DNA of 64,000 bases from Ornithodoros turicata (taxonomy: Eukaryota > Arthropoda > Arachnida > Ixodida > Argasidae). Position 1 is the first letter of the stretch; the number at the start of each line of letters is the position of its first letter. The translations under genes and the position numbers were made by a program. The stretch spans positions 25,794,790 to 25,858,789 of the forward strand of contig NC_088206.1 of NCBI RefSeq assembly GCF_037126465.1, in the 5' to 3' direction. Positions 11,451-23,255 of the stretch are shown one piece after another. The notes beneath the pieces are model-generated. The model did no database searches and was not told the origin of the DNA. It worked only from the letters and a program-made list of their open reading frames with translations.

Positions 11451-13746
11451 GAGTGCCCTCTCAAACAAAACCCATTTCCTTATTTGTTGCGAAATTATAA
11501 GCCTCACTCTATGAATCTCAATTAATTATAATATTTTGCAGGAATATTGACCATTCATAAATTGTGTGTTAATTGTATTCGATACAATAAAGTAGGCCAC
11601 TAATGATCACCATCCATTCTTTTAATATAGAAGTGTACCTGTGTCAAACAGCCTGTGTACCTACAACATTATATTTACGGTCTGACGTTTTCAAGTTAAG
11701 CTCATCTCCTACTGATTATTATCCCGAATCAGTTGAGCCCCAATTTTGGTTGAACATGATCTCTGTCTGAACTCCAATCATGTATCATATCTACTAATTA
11801 GTGGCAATATGAATGCATATGTATGATGTAAATTATTTTTGTGCAAAAATAAACTATGCAAGGCACGTTTGATATCACAACATTCAGCATTTGTGACCAT
11901 TAATTGTGACAACTGTATATTTGACTTCCTTTACCTGAGGTACAGTTGCACAGAGAAGAGAGAAAAATTACGAAGCTTATAACACCCAAATGCATCAGCA
12001 GCACCTGATGTCATCCTGATTTACAGATGGGAAACTGAAAGACTGTATGCAGTCCACATTTTTCTTCCCTTTCTTAGGAAGCATACTTAAAAAAAAGACA
12101 GACGCGAGTAGTTTGCTCAGACGTAGCGCTGTAGAACAGCATTCTATCCACAACTACGTTTTTACATGCTCCTTGGCAGCAGCAGCTACATGTCTGTTGA
12201 CTACCCCGTGAAACAGCTTAATTTTACTGTACTGTTCTCTAATGAAATCGTGACTCGCATTAATAAACAGATTTTCTTTGTTGCAACAAAGTTGTGCGTT
12301 GCTCTCTCATTCACCTACACGTTTCCCTCTACTTCGTGCATTCGAATAGCTATTCTGCCTGAATCACGACAGATTGTGATATCGCACATCGACCTACAGA
12401 GCTCTGTGCCAAGTACCGTCAACATGCGCAGTTCATTCGATGCAAACAACATGATGCATCTGTTAATAGTTTAATTGCACGATGCAGCTAGCACGCTGAT
12501 CCATATGCTGCGTACTTCACTTCGCTAAACTTGAAACGAATTCACAAAAACGAACGCAGGTCATTGTTCATGGTAGAAGTTGTAAATGACACGCAAATGT
12601 AAAGGCCCCAGCACCGACAACACTACTCCAACAAACGCGACGACGTAAACAAGGCTTCAAGCCCGGAAGCCACAAATCACCAATTTCACAAAACTGTGCA
12701 GCATATTGTAGATCAAGAACTTCGAAAAATACGTTTTCTCAATTCAGAAACCGACGATTTCGCATTATCTTCGCCTTCGCAGTGCTTCTTGTTGACATTA
12801 GGAACATTTAGGCTTGGCTTGGACAAGTTGCCAGTTGGTGGCTTGGATTGAGTCTGCAATCCACTTCGATCCAAACAATCATCCAACTTTAGGCTCAGTG
12901 TGCCCAGACACTTTATACTTTGCGCCAAGTATGGGGAGAGATATTTCTGTGCTAATAACTATGGGACGTCTGATGGCTGCCGCCGCCGTTTGACGCGCTG
13001 AATAAGGAGAAATGCATGGGAAGATGGCGACTTACTCCCACCTGGTTCCCCTCAATGCAAATGCTATGGAGCGCTCGCGCAATTGGTAATAATATGCGTT
13101 GACGTCTGCCACTACTGGGATGGATGATTGGGAGATCAATTAATATTAATAGATTGCTCCATATTGAAGTGGACTGCTCAGGATATTGATTCTGAGCAGA
13201 GCAAAGCTGCCGGCGCTCTTATAGTGTCATATAGTGTCATCTGTATTTTTCATCACATTATGTAAAATAGCAGTTGCGTCTTGCGTTCCACTGTATGCGC
13301 AAATACATAGCCTACAGGTTTGACAGCTGTTGTTGCATGCGTACATGTATACACATTATTGTAACGAACTACAACAGGTATTACGAAAGGATGTTCTAAC
13401 TCCGCTTGATTTTTTGTTCTTTAAAGAAATATAGCAAAGCTGATTATTTCAAAGAAACAACCTGCTTGCTGTCGTGACCGCTTGTACCAGCATCTTCCAC
13501 TACGTCGAGGTACAGTTATTGTGCACCGGACAAAAAAAAAAAAAAAGGTGGGGGACAAAGAAAGCAAAAACGGGTGATCAGAATACCGCGGTTGCTCATC
13601 ACCCACAACTATTTGGCTAGATTATTTTAAATCTCCTAAAGCAACTACTTCCTTTCACAAGACTTAACTTAATGAGAACGGCTTCAACATGCAAATGCGC
13701 TTCTCTGTCAGAGTATATGTGCGATGCGAACGATAGAGCACCTGTT
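11451..13746. other. No gene recognised
   Basis: AT-rich sequence with short ORFs only, the longest 102 codons at 12166-12474 (+) and without a recognisable domain. A block near 12960-13000 (GGGACGTCTGATGGCTGCCG) resembles the reverse complement of about 5675-5712, so the dispersed 5'-end-like repeat may have a third partial copy here. Confidence 0.45.
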
Positions 13747-13770
13747 CGTGGCCAAGCTTTCTTGGCCACG
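13747..13770. other. Perfect 10-bp hairpin
   Basis: CGTGGCCAAG, a four-base loop CTTT, then CTTGGCCACG, with full complementarity over 10 pairs. It lies about 160 bases upstream of the I-like element's ORF1. No role can be assigned. Confidence 0.7.
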
Positions 13771-13931
13771 CGTCACAGCACACCTACGTGCATTGCAAAC
13801 GGTTTTATTTTATTCTTGTACGTTTTGCTTTCCACCACCCCGAGATTATTTATTTATTTTTATTTAAAATACTTCCGGTATACAAAGCATCACCAAGAAA
13901 GTAATACATTTAAAGCAATTAGGAAACAAAA

Positions 13932-14423
13932 ATGCCGTGCGAGTGGAGCCCATCCCGGAGTGGCCCCATCAACCCCGCCATCGTCAGACCAGCGCGCCCA
14001 GCAGCCGTCCGAAGCGCCCAGGCCTTCCCAGCACTGCCGAAGCCAGCGGCCCCTGCCAAGAAGCCTGCTACAGCCAAACCGACCTCAGGTAAGATTCCTG
14101 ACACTAATGCTACCCCCAGTGTTTGGGATCTGCCCAGGGACCCTGCCCCGACCCAGAGCCCACCGCCGCCTGCCGCCAACAGACCCTCGCGGACGACGCC
14201 GGCCCCTCCCAAGCCTGCTGCCCAGGAAGCTGCTCCCATGCCGGAACCTGCACCTCCCCAGGGCACCCAGCTGGTGATGATGTTGGTCCCCCTGCTCATC
14301 ATAGCCTTCCGTGCCATGCTGGCCGCGATCCCTGCTGCCAGCAACATCCCAGAAGTCCAGGCCTTCAAGGTAATGAAACCAATGCTTGCCAGTCTGCTTT
14401 CTACTTTCAGTTATGGACAGTAA
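13932..14423 (+). CDS. ORF1-like proline/alanine-rich protein of the I-like element (partial)
   Basis: A 163-codon frame ends about 50 bases before ORF2 homology begins. It is dominated by Pro, Ala and Lys (for example PALPKPAAPAKKPATAKP and PPPPAANRPSRTTPAP) and closes with a hydrophobic segment containing LVMMLVPLLIIAFRAMLAAI. Positionally it matches the C-terminal end of ORF1 (nucleic-acid chaperone/gag-like protein) in I-group elements. I see no CCHC knuckles, so the N-terminal functional part is probably absent or the element is 5'-truncated. The chosen ATG at 13932 is only the first in frame; there is no independent support for it as a start. Confidence 0.5.
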   Translation: MPCEWSPSRSGPINPAIVRPARPAAVRSAQAFPALPKPAAPAKKPATAKPTSGKIPDTNATPSVWDLPRDPAPTQSPPPPAANRPSRTTPAPPKPAAQEAAPMPEPAPPQGTQLVMMLVPLLIIAFRAMLAAIPAASNIPEVQAFKVMKPMLASLLSTFSYGQ

Positions 14424-14469
14424 GCCCCACCGAAGTCAACAACCCACCGCACCTGCCTTCCCACGCGTC

Positions 14470-17400
14470 CTGCAATGGAACTGCGCCGGACTACGACCCA
14501 GGCTGGCCGAGCTCAAGCAACGCCTCACCTAGACCAGCTACAGCGTCATCTGCCTCCAGGAATGCAACATCCCGGACACGATGGGGCTACCAGGCTTCAT
14601 CATGTACAGCTCACCCAGCATACCACACTTCGGCCACGGCTGTACGGCAGTCTTCGTCGCAAGGCACCTGGCACAAACCCAGCTGCCCACCGACCAGCTG
14701 TCGTCAGCCGCGATTGAAGTTACAGCTGTAAAGGTAAGTTTTGGAAAGGACTCACTCACTGCCGCCTCTGTTTACATCCGTCCCAGCTCAACGGTTACGG
14801 TGGACCAGATACCTGACGACTTCCTGCAGCAAGTGCAGTCCTCCCTGCCAGGCCCTCTGCTTCTCTGTGGAGACCTCAACGCGCACCATCCGCTCTGGGG
14901 TTCCTGCGACGCTGACCGCCGTGGCCGACGCCTAGTGCAGTCCCTGGAGGATTGCAGTCTGCTCGTCGCCAACACAGGTGAGGTAACCTTTTACAGGCCA
15001 CCAGTATCCAGCGCTATCGACGTCACCCTGCACACCCCGGACGTCCCTGCGCACTGGGAAGTCGGAATGGACAGCTGGGGCAGTGACCACTTCCCGATCG
15101 ACGTGACCCTGGCCTACAAGCACCGAGCCCCGAAGCGACGGACCACCATCGTCGTGTGGGACTCCTTCCGAGCCTGCCTGGACGGATCTCCACCCTCCCA
15201 GGACATCTGCGAGGACATCAGGACAGCCCTGGCCGCCGCAACCAAGTCCGGGACAGCGCCAGCAACCGGACCGAAACCTGACCTGAAGTACTGCTGGCTG
15301 TGTGCTGCGAGGCGCCGCGCACAGAGGGCCCTGCGTCGGAACCACTCCCCAGGGCGTCTGACGGCATACCGACGAGTTTCCGCCGCCCTGCGCAGATATG
15401 CGGTCACGCTGCAGCGCTCCCAATGGAAGCAGTTCTCAGCCTCCCTGACCAGCAGCACATCGGCCCGGAAACTATGGTCTGTCGTCAACGCCCTGGAGGG
15501 GAGGAGGAAGGCGAACCCCTTCAGCTCCATGGCTCTAGCCAAAGGGGTCTCCCTTGAGGAGCTGGCAGAGGACTTCGCCGACCTGTTCGGCGCAGGGAGG
15601 GACGTCCCCTCCACGGCGGCGCCTCCAGCATGCCCCACGGACCTGGACCACCCCTTCACGGCCGGAGAACTGCGCTTCGCCCTGGACCACCTGAAAGCCA
15701 AGTCAGCCCCAGGGATGGACGGACTCACCTACCAGTGCCTGCCGAACCTACCGGACAAGACAACCTCTCGGCTCCTGGACTACATCAACCAGTGCTGGGA
15801 CCAGGCCTTGCCACCACCATCCTGGAAAGAGAGCGTCATCGTGCCGATATTGAAGCAAGGGAAGCCCCCGGGCGAACTGAGCTCCTATCGGCCGATATCG
15901 CTCACATCATGCCTGGCTAAGTTGACAGAGCGGTTGCTACACCGCCGCATTACATGGCTGCTTAATTCCAAGTCCTTTATCCCCCCTGCATGACAGGTTT
16001 TCGACGCAATCTTTGCTGCCAGGACTCTGTGCTGGACCTGACCTCGGACGTGGATGACGCCGCCCAACGCAAGCGCCGAACGGCAGTGGTGTTCTTCGAC
16101 ATCAAGGCCGCCTTCGATAGCGTCCCCATCAACACCGTCATGGACTCCCTCGTCGACCCCTGGAATCGGAGGCAAGGCAGCTGCTTTCATTCACGCTCTA
16201 CTTTCCAACCGCTCTTTCATGGTCCGACTGGGATCGACGCTGAGCTCCCCACGTCCTCAGAACCTCGGTCTACCCCAAGGCAGTATCCTGAGCCCCCTGC
16301 TCTTCAACCTCGTCATGGCTGGACTCCCCAAGGCCCTGCCAGCAACAACACCTCCCCTGCAACTCTCCGTCTACGCGGACGACATCTGCCTGTGGACCAA
16401 CGGCAAGGACCCCTGGAAAGTGATGAAGACCATCCAGAAGGGCGTGGACGCTACGACCGAGTACATCCGTGCCGTACATCCGTGAGGGTCATGCTGCTTG
16501 GTTCCACGGCAAACTGGTGTACGCTGCCCGAACCAATCCTGATGGAAAACACGCCACTTGAACAGGTACGTGTCCACCGTTTTCTCGGAATAACTTTGGA
16601 TTCCAGTTCCTCCTGGCCTCCACTCGTCAAGGACCTCCAGACCAGATGCAAGACAACCCTGAACGTGACCAAGCGACTCAGCGGACGGCACTCCGGCTGC
16701 CCCCAGATGACCCTCCTGACCATCCACAACGCCACCACAGCCGCACGGATGCTCTTCGGACTCTCCTACGCCAAGCCCAGCAGATCAGCGCTGGAATCCC
16801 TGGAACTGCTCCACCGTCGCGGACTGAAGCTGGCTCTCGGACTCCCACCTGGGGCGCGGAACGTCGCCGTCTACGCCGAGGCTGCCGCTCTCCCTCTTCA
16901 ACTACGAGCCACCCAACACCTGCTGAACCAGCTCACCAGACTGAACAGGACAACAACCGGAAGGGCGCTACTGCAGCGTCTAAGGGACCGACAACGGAGC
17001 CGTTTTTCATGTACACTTTTCACGCAGGACCAGCTGTTCCGGCCCATCCCATCAGTCCCCAGTCCAGACGCTCCATGGATGCTCCTCGGGACCGCCATCC
17101 AGACAACACTGCCAGGCCTGCCACGGAAAAAGGACGTTCCGGATGCGGTGGCACAGTTCCTGGCCGCCGAGCGCCTTCAAGAGAGCTACCAGGACTACCT
17201 GCACGTGTACACGGACGCCTCAGTCGACCCTGGACGACGCGCCTGCGCCCTGGCCTGCCACATCCCAGCAACACAGTTCTCCTGGGCCGAAGGATTGTCC
17301 GGACTCCTTTACTCCACGGATGCAGAACTCCTGGCGATCACGGAAGCCCTGGACATCATCGCCAAGACGAGCGCCACCAAAGCGGTTATCCTCACGGACT

Positions 17401-18038
17401 CCCGCGGGGCTCTGTCGAGGCTAAACAACCGTTACGAACACTGCCCTCTCTCTTTCAGAGCACACCAGAAGCTGCAACTCCTCCTGGCATCCGGTCATCG
17501 CATCGCGCTGCAGTGGATCCCATCCCACAAAGGCATCCCCGGCAACGAGATGGCGGACTCCCTGAGCAAGCAGGCAACCACCAAGACCCTGGTCCGCCAG
17601 GCACCATCTACCACCAGCCAGGCCAAGAAGAGCATCGCCCTCCACGTGCGCAGCTTCCACCCGGACAAGCACACGGCGGATGGGACAGCACCCCCACCCT
17701 GCATCACGGCCTGCCTAACCAGGGACGAGGCATCGCTGCTGCTCAGGCTCCGTGCGTCGTGCGCCTTCACCCGGGCGTACGGCTTCACGATCGGCCAGGT
17801 CGACGACCCACGCTACGGAACCTGCGGTGTCCAGGAGAGTGTTGCACACCTAATCACTCGCTGCAGAGATACTGCTTCTCAGAGAGATCTTCTTTTCCAG
17901 AACCTGTCCAGCGCCGGCATCTCCGACCACAGCCTGGTTAACCTGGTCTACCCCATGGGCCCACGACACCATCGCCGACGCATCCAGAGGGAGCTGCTGC
18001 AGTTCCTGAGCTCTACCGGCCTGGACACCCGCCTGTAG
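14470..18038 (+). pseudogene. ORF2 (endonuclease-RT-RNase H) of the I-like element, frameshifted
   Basis: The product would nick target DNA and copy the element's RNA in place. The endonuclease starts QWNCAGL at 14473 and continues with CLQE, CGDLNAHHPLWG and GSDHFPI. An in-frame TAG at 14530 interrupts it. RT follows: SYRPISLTSCLAKLTERLL, VVFFDIKAAFDSVP, GLPQGSILSPLLFN and the catalytic YADD in LSVYADDICLWT. RNase H has YTDAS, TDAELLAI, TDSRGAL and WIPSHKGIPGNEMADSL. The C-terminus ends in an LI-x-RC knuckle-like run before TAG at 18036. The frame changes near 15985, 16155 and 16480, so at least one stop and three frameshifts inactivate it. All catalytic motifs seen are otherwise intact, which suggests fairly recent decay. 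Confidence 0.88.
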
Positions 18039-18111
18039 CTGCCTCCCCCTGGACCTCCACTGCTTGACGCTGCCTAGGACAGCGTAGGATCCCAGGACCT
18101 GCCAGGACACC

Positions 18112-18560
18112 ATAGCCTCCCCTGACCTGACCCAAGGACCCCTTCTCCAGCTGCCGCCGCCTTCCTGACCTGCCTTACGTCACCCACGGCGTCGTACGAC
18201 CCCACGGATCTGCCAGTTCACCAAACCCACCCCTGACCTGACCCCTGGACTACTTCTCCACCTGCCGCCACCATCCTGCACCACCCTACGTCACACACGG
18301 CATCGTTCGACCCCCTTGGACCTGCAAGACGCCAACAGCCACCCTCACCTGACCCCTGGACTACTTCTCCACCTGCTGCCGCCACCCTCCACCGCCTTAC
18401 GTCACCAACGGCATCGCACGACCCCTAAGGACCTGCCCGGACCCCATGAACCACCCCTGCACTACTTCGCCACCTGCCGCCGCCACCCTGCACCGCCTTA
18501 CGTCACCCACGGCGTCGCACGACCCCCACGGACCTGCCCCGAACCCGAGAGCCTGCCTGA
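18112..18560 (+). repeat. 3' UTR tandem repeats of the I-like element, about 111-bp period
   Basis: Four imperfect units are phased by the motif TTACGTCACCCACGG or a variant, starting at 18175, 18286, 18397 and 18498. The spacings are 111, 111 and 101 bases. Each unit also contains GACCTG, a CTxCTTC.CCACCTGC run and a CATCGxACGACCCC block. Tandem 3' UTR repeats are known in some non-LTR elements and may help the RT recognise its own RNA. Here that role is inference. Confidence 0.85.
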
Positions 18561-18786
18561 CTCCCCTCCAAGACCACCCCAGCAACCTTGGACTTTGCCA
18601 CCCCGACCACCCCTGACTGATTCCTTCTATTCTATCTCTTTCTCTCTCCCTCCCCCCTCTCCCCACCCCTTTCCCAGCGGGTGAAACTTGCCGTCGGTTT
18701 GGACAGGTAGACCTCCCCGTTTTTCTCTCTACGCCACCTCCTCCTCCTCCACCGTCAGTAAGACATAACTACCGATATCCCAATAT

Positions 18787-18815
18787 TTAAAAAAAAAGGT
18801 AAGGTAAGGTAAAAA
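18787..18815 (+). other. A-rich plus (GGTAA)n tail of the I-like element
   Basis: About nine A residues followed by three GGTAA units and more A mark the 3' end of the retrotransposed copy. A short simple repeat in place of pure poly(A) is common in I-group elements. Confidence 0.8.
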
Positions 18816-19556
18816 CATACGTTGAAGTACTATAATAGAGCCTCCCCCATCCCCCTGATGACATCGTCTTTCCAATCCTATCCTATCCTGAGCAGCTCAT
18901 TGTCGATCTCGATGACAAGCTGTATAGCTGGGCGGCCTGATTTAATGCGACGAAGTGATGTCTTGATGAGGTCGTCATTCGGAAACCAATCACATTGTTC
19001 GTATTTTGCTGTATTTTGTGCGTCTATACAAGGTAATTACTGTGGCGCATGAAGTCTGCGCACGAGGGATGATGAATTTGTTAATACGTGTAAGGTGAAC
19101 AGTTAAATACCAGGCTCTATAGTCGTGGGATGCGTATATCTAAAAATCATTATAAGCCAAAACGACACTTTGGTAAGAGAGGGCGTAGTCTTCCATCTGT
19201 TTGTCTCTATTTCGCTTTCCATTATATTTGTTGATTTTTCTATTTTGCGTTTCGATTAAGTTTTTAATGTACTCGATATCACGAGATAGGCAAATCTGAC
19301 GGACACGATAAAAACAAAGTTACAGGTTGAACTGAATTTTCTAGCAAAAAAATACTGATAACTCAAGCAAAAGCTTTACATCGATGAATAGCACGTCATC
19401 ACCCTAAAAACATCACATCACCGCTTAAATACCGTTGTTTTTGTAACGTAAAATTTCCCAATGCCGGCGATCGCGACGCCGAGACGCTCGGGTAGCGTCT
19501 GCTTGCTTGCGGAACGCGTTGCATTGGTCGGTGCGGTATGCTCGTTTCTCCATGTC
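18816..19556. other. No gene recognised; sequence upstream of the P-like element
   Basis: AT-rich, with only a 76-codon ORF at 18822-19052 that matches nothing I know. The 5' terminal inverted repeat of the P-like element should lie near the end of this stretch, but I could not place it. Confidence 0.45.
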
Positions 19557-21573
19557 ATGGCTTACTGCTGCGTGCCTCGCTGCAACTCATCAGGTAAAAA
19601 ACGACTGCCAGGAGTCTCATTTCATGAAATCCCAAGTGATGCAGAGCTGCGCGAGAAGTGGCTAAGGGTGATATCAAGAGACGATTGGACTCCCAATACG
19701 ACATCCTGCTACTCCACTGTCTGTAGTCGGCACTTCCTTCCTTCCGACTTCAAGGAAGGATGCAAAACACGAAGGTTGAAGAAAGGTGCTGTGCCCAGTG
19801 TGTTCGAGGAATACCCTGTGTACCTGCAGCCTTCGACGAAGCCCAAGAGAGGGGACGCGGTGGCAAGGAAGCGCAAAGGAAGCGTTCCAGAATCGACATC
19901 AGCAGGAAAACGGCGAGCACTTCCCGGCAGCCCAAAGGAATCCTTTGAGCCCGCTAACGACGACCTATGTGTCAGTGACAACGCCGGGGAAGGAACAAAT
20001 GAGCTAACACGACCCTCATGCAGTAGCACGTACCAAGCAGCGCCTTCCTGTGTGAAGGTACGCCGGGGCGTCCAAGTAAGTGGTATCTCATCGGTTGCAA
20101 TAATCGAGAAACGAAAGTGGAAGCGCAAAGAGCATGAACACCGTGCCCAGATTCAAGCACTCAAGCAGGATGTAAGCAGCCTGAAGGAAGAGCTGGACTC
20201 CGTGAAAAAAAGACTCTGACGTCGCTGCCTTTACACATGTCGTCGAAAAGGCACACGAAAAAGATCTAGCAGCTTCAATTTCACTGGAACAAGTAAAGAA
20301 CTTCGGGAGAAAAAAGCCGGTCTGGTCCGAACTGACGGTACGTCATGCAGTTGTGCTGAGAAACATTTCGCCCAAGGCTAACGAACACATTCGAAAGGAA
20401 GCGTTACTGAGCTTGCCTAGCCGAAGCACGTTAGAGCGATTTCTTGGGTCTTCCCGTGGAGACTCTGGTGTGACAGAACTCGTGAAGGAAAGACTCTCCG
20501 CTGAGCTTACCGTCCACACTTCTCCACAGGCAAGGACGTGCTCTTTAATTATTGACGAGATGAGAGTAAAACAGCGGCTCCAGTATATAAAACAGAGAGA
20601 CGCTTTCGTCGGCGAAGTCGACTAGGAGTCCTTCCCACGGAACGCACAGGAGACCCTGTTCTCGCCAATTCGCTCCTGTGCTTCGTCCTCAGTGGGCTCT
20701 CATCCCGCTTCAGAATACCCGTAGCCTACTTCTTCACAAAGAACTGTGGTGGTCAAGACCTTCACACTCTTTTGCGCCATGTCTTGAGGGAAGTCGAAGC
20801 ACTTGGCTTTCTTGTGGTGCGAGTCGTGACCGATAATCATAAAATCAACGTCATGGCGTTCCAACTACTGTGTAACGGAACTACCAGGCACCACATACCA
20901 CATCCTGAAGACCCTGACCGCAAGCTCTTTCTGACATTTGACCAATGCCATCTAATAAAGAACGTGCGGTCACAGTTTCTCCACCGGGATCTTGTGAAAA
21001 ACGGCGCTATTACGGCAGATCACCTCAAGAAGCTGTACAAAATGCAGCATTGTGAAGCCCGTGAGGTTCCTGACTAGGAAGCACGTTTTCCCCATTAACC
21101 TGGAGAAGATGAACGTGATGAGGGCAGTGCTGGTGTTATCGCCCCCTGTGACAGTGGCACTCAAACTGCTGGAGCAGCAAGCCGGCCACACCTGTGATGC
21201 GAGCTTCTCGCAAGTCGGAGAAACGGTAGAGTTCATGGATACTATGCATCGGTGGTTTGTGCTGATGGATGTCAGCAACTGCACTCAGCATATCCACCAG
21301 AACTACGCTGACACTAAGCAGTACTTGTGCGAAACAGACGAGCGACTGGAGTGGCTTGAAAGTACTTTCCTGGAGTACTTGGGCGAGCTCAAGAGCCAGT
21401 GCCATGTAAAAAACTTTCTCACAAAGGAGACATATGAAGGGCTTCTGCTTACAACGCGTTCCAATGTGGACTGCACGAGGTACTTGCTTCGGGTTATGAA
21501 TTTCCGCTTTGTATTGACCAGAAAGATGTCTTCTGACCCTATTGAGTCTTTCTTCGGGTGGTTGAGAAAGACA

Positions 21574-21850
21574 TTTTTTTAAATTCCGTGTTAGCGCCGC
21601 GAAGCAACTGTGGCTATGAGCGGCGTACAGACGTGGACAGATGGAGAGAGGACAGCAGGAAGGAGTGGGGGACAGGGGGGTTAGTATGCGTCCTGGGCCG
21701 ACTTCAGGGGGAACTGTGCCGACATTCGTCTGGAAAGTCTTCGGAAAACCCAGGGAAAACCTCAGACAGCACAGCCGGTGACAGGATTCGAACCCGTGTC
21801 ACCTCCCAGTCTCGGAAAGCGATCATCCTAACCACTATGCCACGGGAGCT
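21574..21850 (-). mobile_element. tRNA-derived SINE inserted in the P-like transposase
   Basis: Read on the - strand, the head has an A-box-like TGGCATAGTGGTTAG and a B-box GGGTTCGAATCC. An SINE body follows (TCGGCACAGTTCCCCCTGA, GTCGGCCCAGGACGCA) and the 3' end is A-rich at the left border. The perfect 17-bp duplication GGTGGTTGAGAAAGACA (21557-21573 and 21851-21867) marks the insertion. The insertion plus duplication adds 294 bases, a multiple of three. A family member lies at 26774-27020. It resembles the tick SINE Ruka in layout, from memory. Confidence 0.93.
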
Positions 21851-22418
21851 GGTGGTTGAGAAAGACAGCTGGGAGTAATGACCAAACAGATGTCCGAGCT
21901 GTGCTTTTTGGCATCGAAAAAGACTTTGAAGACGGGTATTGCCTCTACATCACGGGACAGCAATGTAGTTGCTGAAGAGAACCATCCTTGCTCCTCGGGA
22001 GGCCTGCCAACGTCAAAGGTAAAAGCCACAGACAGGGCGGAGGTAGAACAGTTCCCCACCGATGCAACTAGAGCACTGATTTACCACCTCGAACGAACAG
22101 AGGCGCTGGCTCCTACTCCTGAAGTTCCAGCGCTAGCCATGATGGGTGGCTACTTGGCTAGGGTTATTAGCGAAAGCATCGCTTGTGAGCAGTGTACTGG
22201 ACTCGTGCAAAAGCCTGACTCATTGGCCCCGTCTGACGCGCTCATTAAACATCAAGATAGAGGTGGACTCTTCTATCCGTCTCAACAGCTACTTGTGGTG
22301 CTGCATTGCTTGAAAATCTACATTCAAGTGATGCTAGCAAAGAGGAGGAACTTGAAACATCCCCTTAAAGCAGCTGTGGAACACGCTACTGCAATATTAA
22401 GCGAGCGGCAAGTATTAA

Positions 22419-23034
22419 AGGGACTATGAAATTTCCCGAACCCCCATACTTTTTTTCGATGGAAACTGTTCTTCCCGCACAGAAACTAATATGCCACAAA
22501 TTTTTCCGGACGAAATCGCTCCACTCTGCGAGGAGCGCGCGCTGGAAATGTCTCTTCCGCGTTCCTCCTCCCCCGCGCATATTTCCCTGCCGATGGTGTA
22601 ACTGTACGGACCGCTCTTCGGTTCCCCGTTACGTCACCGGTGTTGCACAATGGCAAGTAATGCCGCGAGCTCGCGCTGTGGCTGCCGCCACTGCCGAAAT
22701 CTGCCGATCGCGCGAAAGCTGCTGTCATGGAGATTTCCACTCCCGATGAACGCATACGCGGGATCCTACGGCGCATGCTCCTGGCGGGATTCCTCGGCTC
22801 GGCAACACGTCACGATGACGTGTTGCTGAGCCGGCCGTGGTCGCGTCAAGTTACCCGTTGTGTCTCCGCTCGGCAGCTCGTCACGGCGTGGCGCCAGCTG
22901 TCCTCCCTTCGCCGCTCCGTTTAAATTCGCTCCCGAGAAATCCGCTCGCGCGACGAAAGTAAAATTTCGGTTCTAGACTCAGAAAAATGTCTTCTTTCGA
23001 ACGAAACGAAGAAAAAAATCGTTTCATAGTCCCT
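22419..23034. mobile_element. TTAA MITE inserted in the P-like transposase (616 bp)
   Basis: Terminal inverted repeat AGGGACTATGAAA at 22419, with its complement ending at 23034, flanked by TTAA at 22415-22418 and 23035-23038. The interior is GC-rich and contains an 18-bp hairpin with one mismatch and a CGA loop at 22795-22833. There is no ORF of note. The transposase reading stops in the element and resumes directly after it. Confidence 0.9.
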
Positions 23035-23249
23035 TTAAAATGCTCGGTTCCTGGACATCACCGGCAGTTTCTGGAAGTGTTGCTGACCAAGTTTTTCCGC
23101 CCACTCTTTACAAATTTTGCTCTAGGAGTAACTGACAAGTATGACATGGCAAAATTTTTCGCCTCGAAGCCACTCTCACAGAAGGCACTAAAACTATGAA
23201 GAAATGCGATAGCAAACGTGGCAGAGTATAACCCGAATATATGTAACCG

Positions 23250-23255
23250 AATAAA
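23250..23255 (+). terminator. Polyadenylation signal after the P-like transposase
   Basis: AATAAA lies about 50 bases after the final stop of the transposase reading. Its position is appropriate for the element's own 3' end. Confidence 0.5.

Larger units (their letters stand above)
13900..18815 (+). mobile_element. I-like non-LTR retrotransposon, about 4.9 kb
   Basis: A single + strand element with, in order, a proline-rich ORF1 end, ORF2 (endonuclease, reverse transcriptase, RNase H, C-terminal zinc-like tail), a C-rich 3' UTR with tandem repeats, and an A-rich tail ending in GGTAA repeats. Endonuclease plus RNase H order fits the I/Jockey group. Base composition (C-rich, about 60 percent GC by eye) differs sharply from the AT-rich flanks, consistent with insertion. 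The 5' limit is uncertain because no target duplication was found. Relatives with the same domain order but different sequence lie at 24582-26465 and 44505-45242. Confidence 0.85.
19557..23199 (+). pseudogene. P-like (THAP9-type) transposase, multiply interrupted
   Basis: The THAP domain begins MAYCCVPRCNSSGK, with zinc ligands C5 and C9 and CSRHF about 53 residues on, ending LKKGAVPSVF. The ATG at 19557 is preferred over the one at 19461 because THAP proteins start directly before the first Cys. A coiled-coil-like region (LKQDVSSLKEELDSVKKRL) ends at a stop at 20217. Other frames continue with RNase H-fold motifs: SLIIDEMRV (first Asp), VVTDNHKINV (second Asp) and SSDPIESFFGWLR (DxxE). Shifts occur near 20215, 20620, 21055 and 21920. 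A SINE (21574-21850) and a TTAA MITE (22419-23034) split the gene; the reading resumes after the MITE with KCSVPGHHRQFLEVLL and ends at TGA 23197-23199. The family excises and inserts P-type DNA transposons. Inactive as it stands. Confidence 0.88.

Noticed and set aside
16646..17941. 431-codon + ORF overlapping the I-like ORF2
   Set aside because: A shadow frame of the C-rich RNase H coding region. The true frame holds all the motifs.
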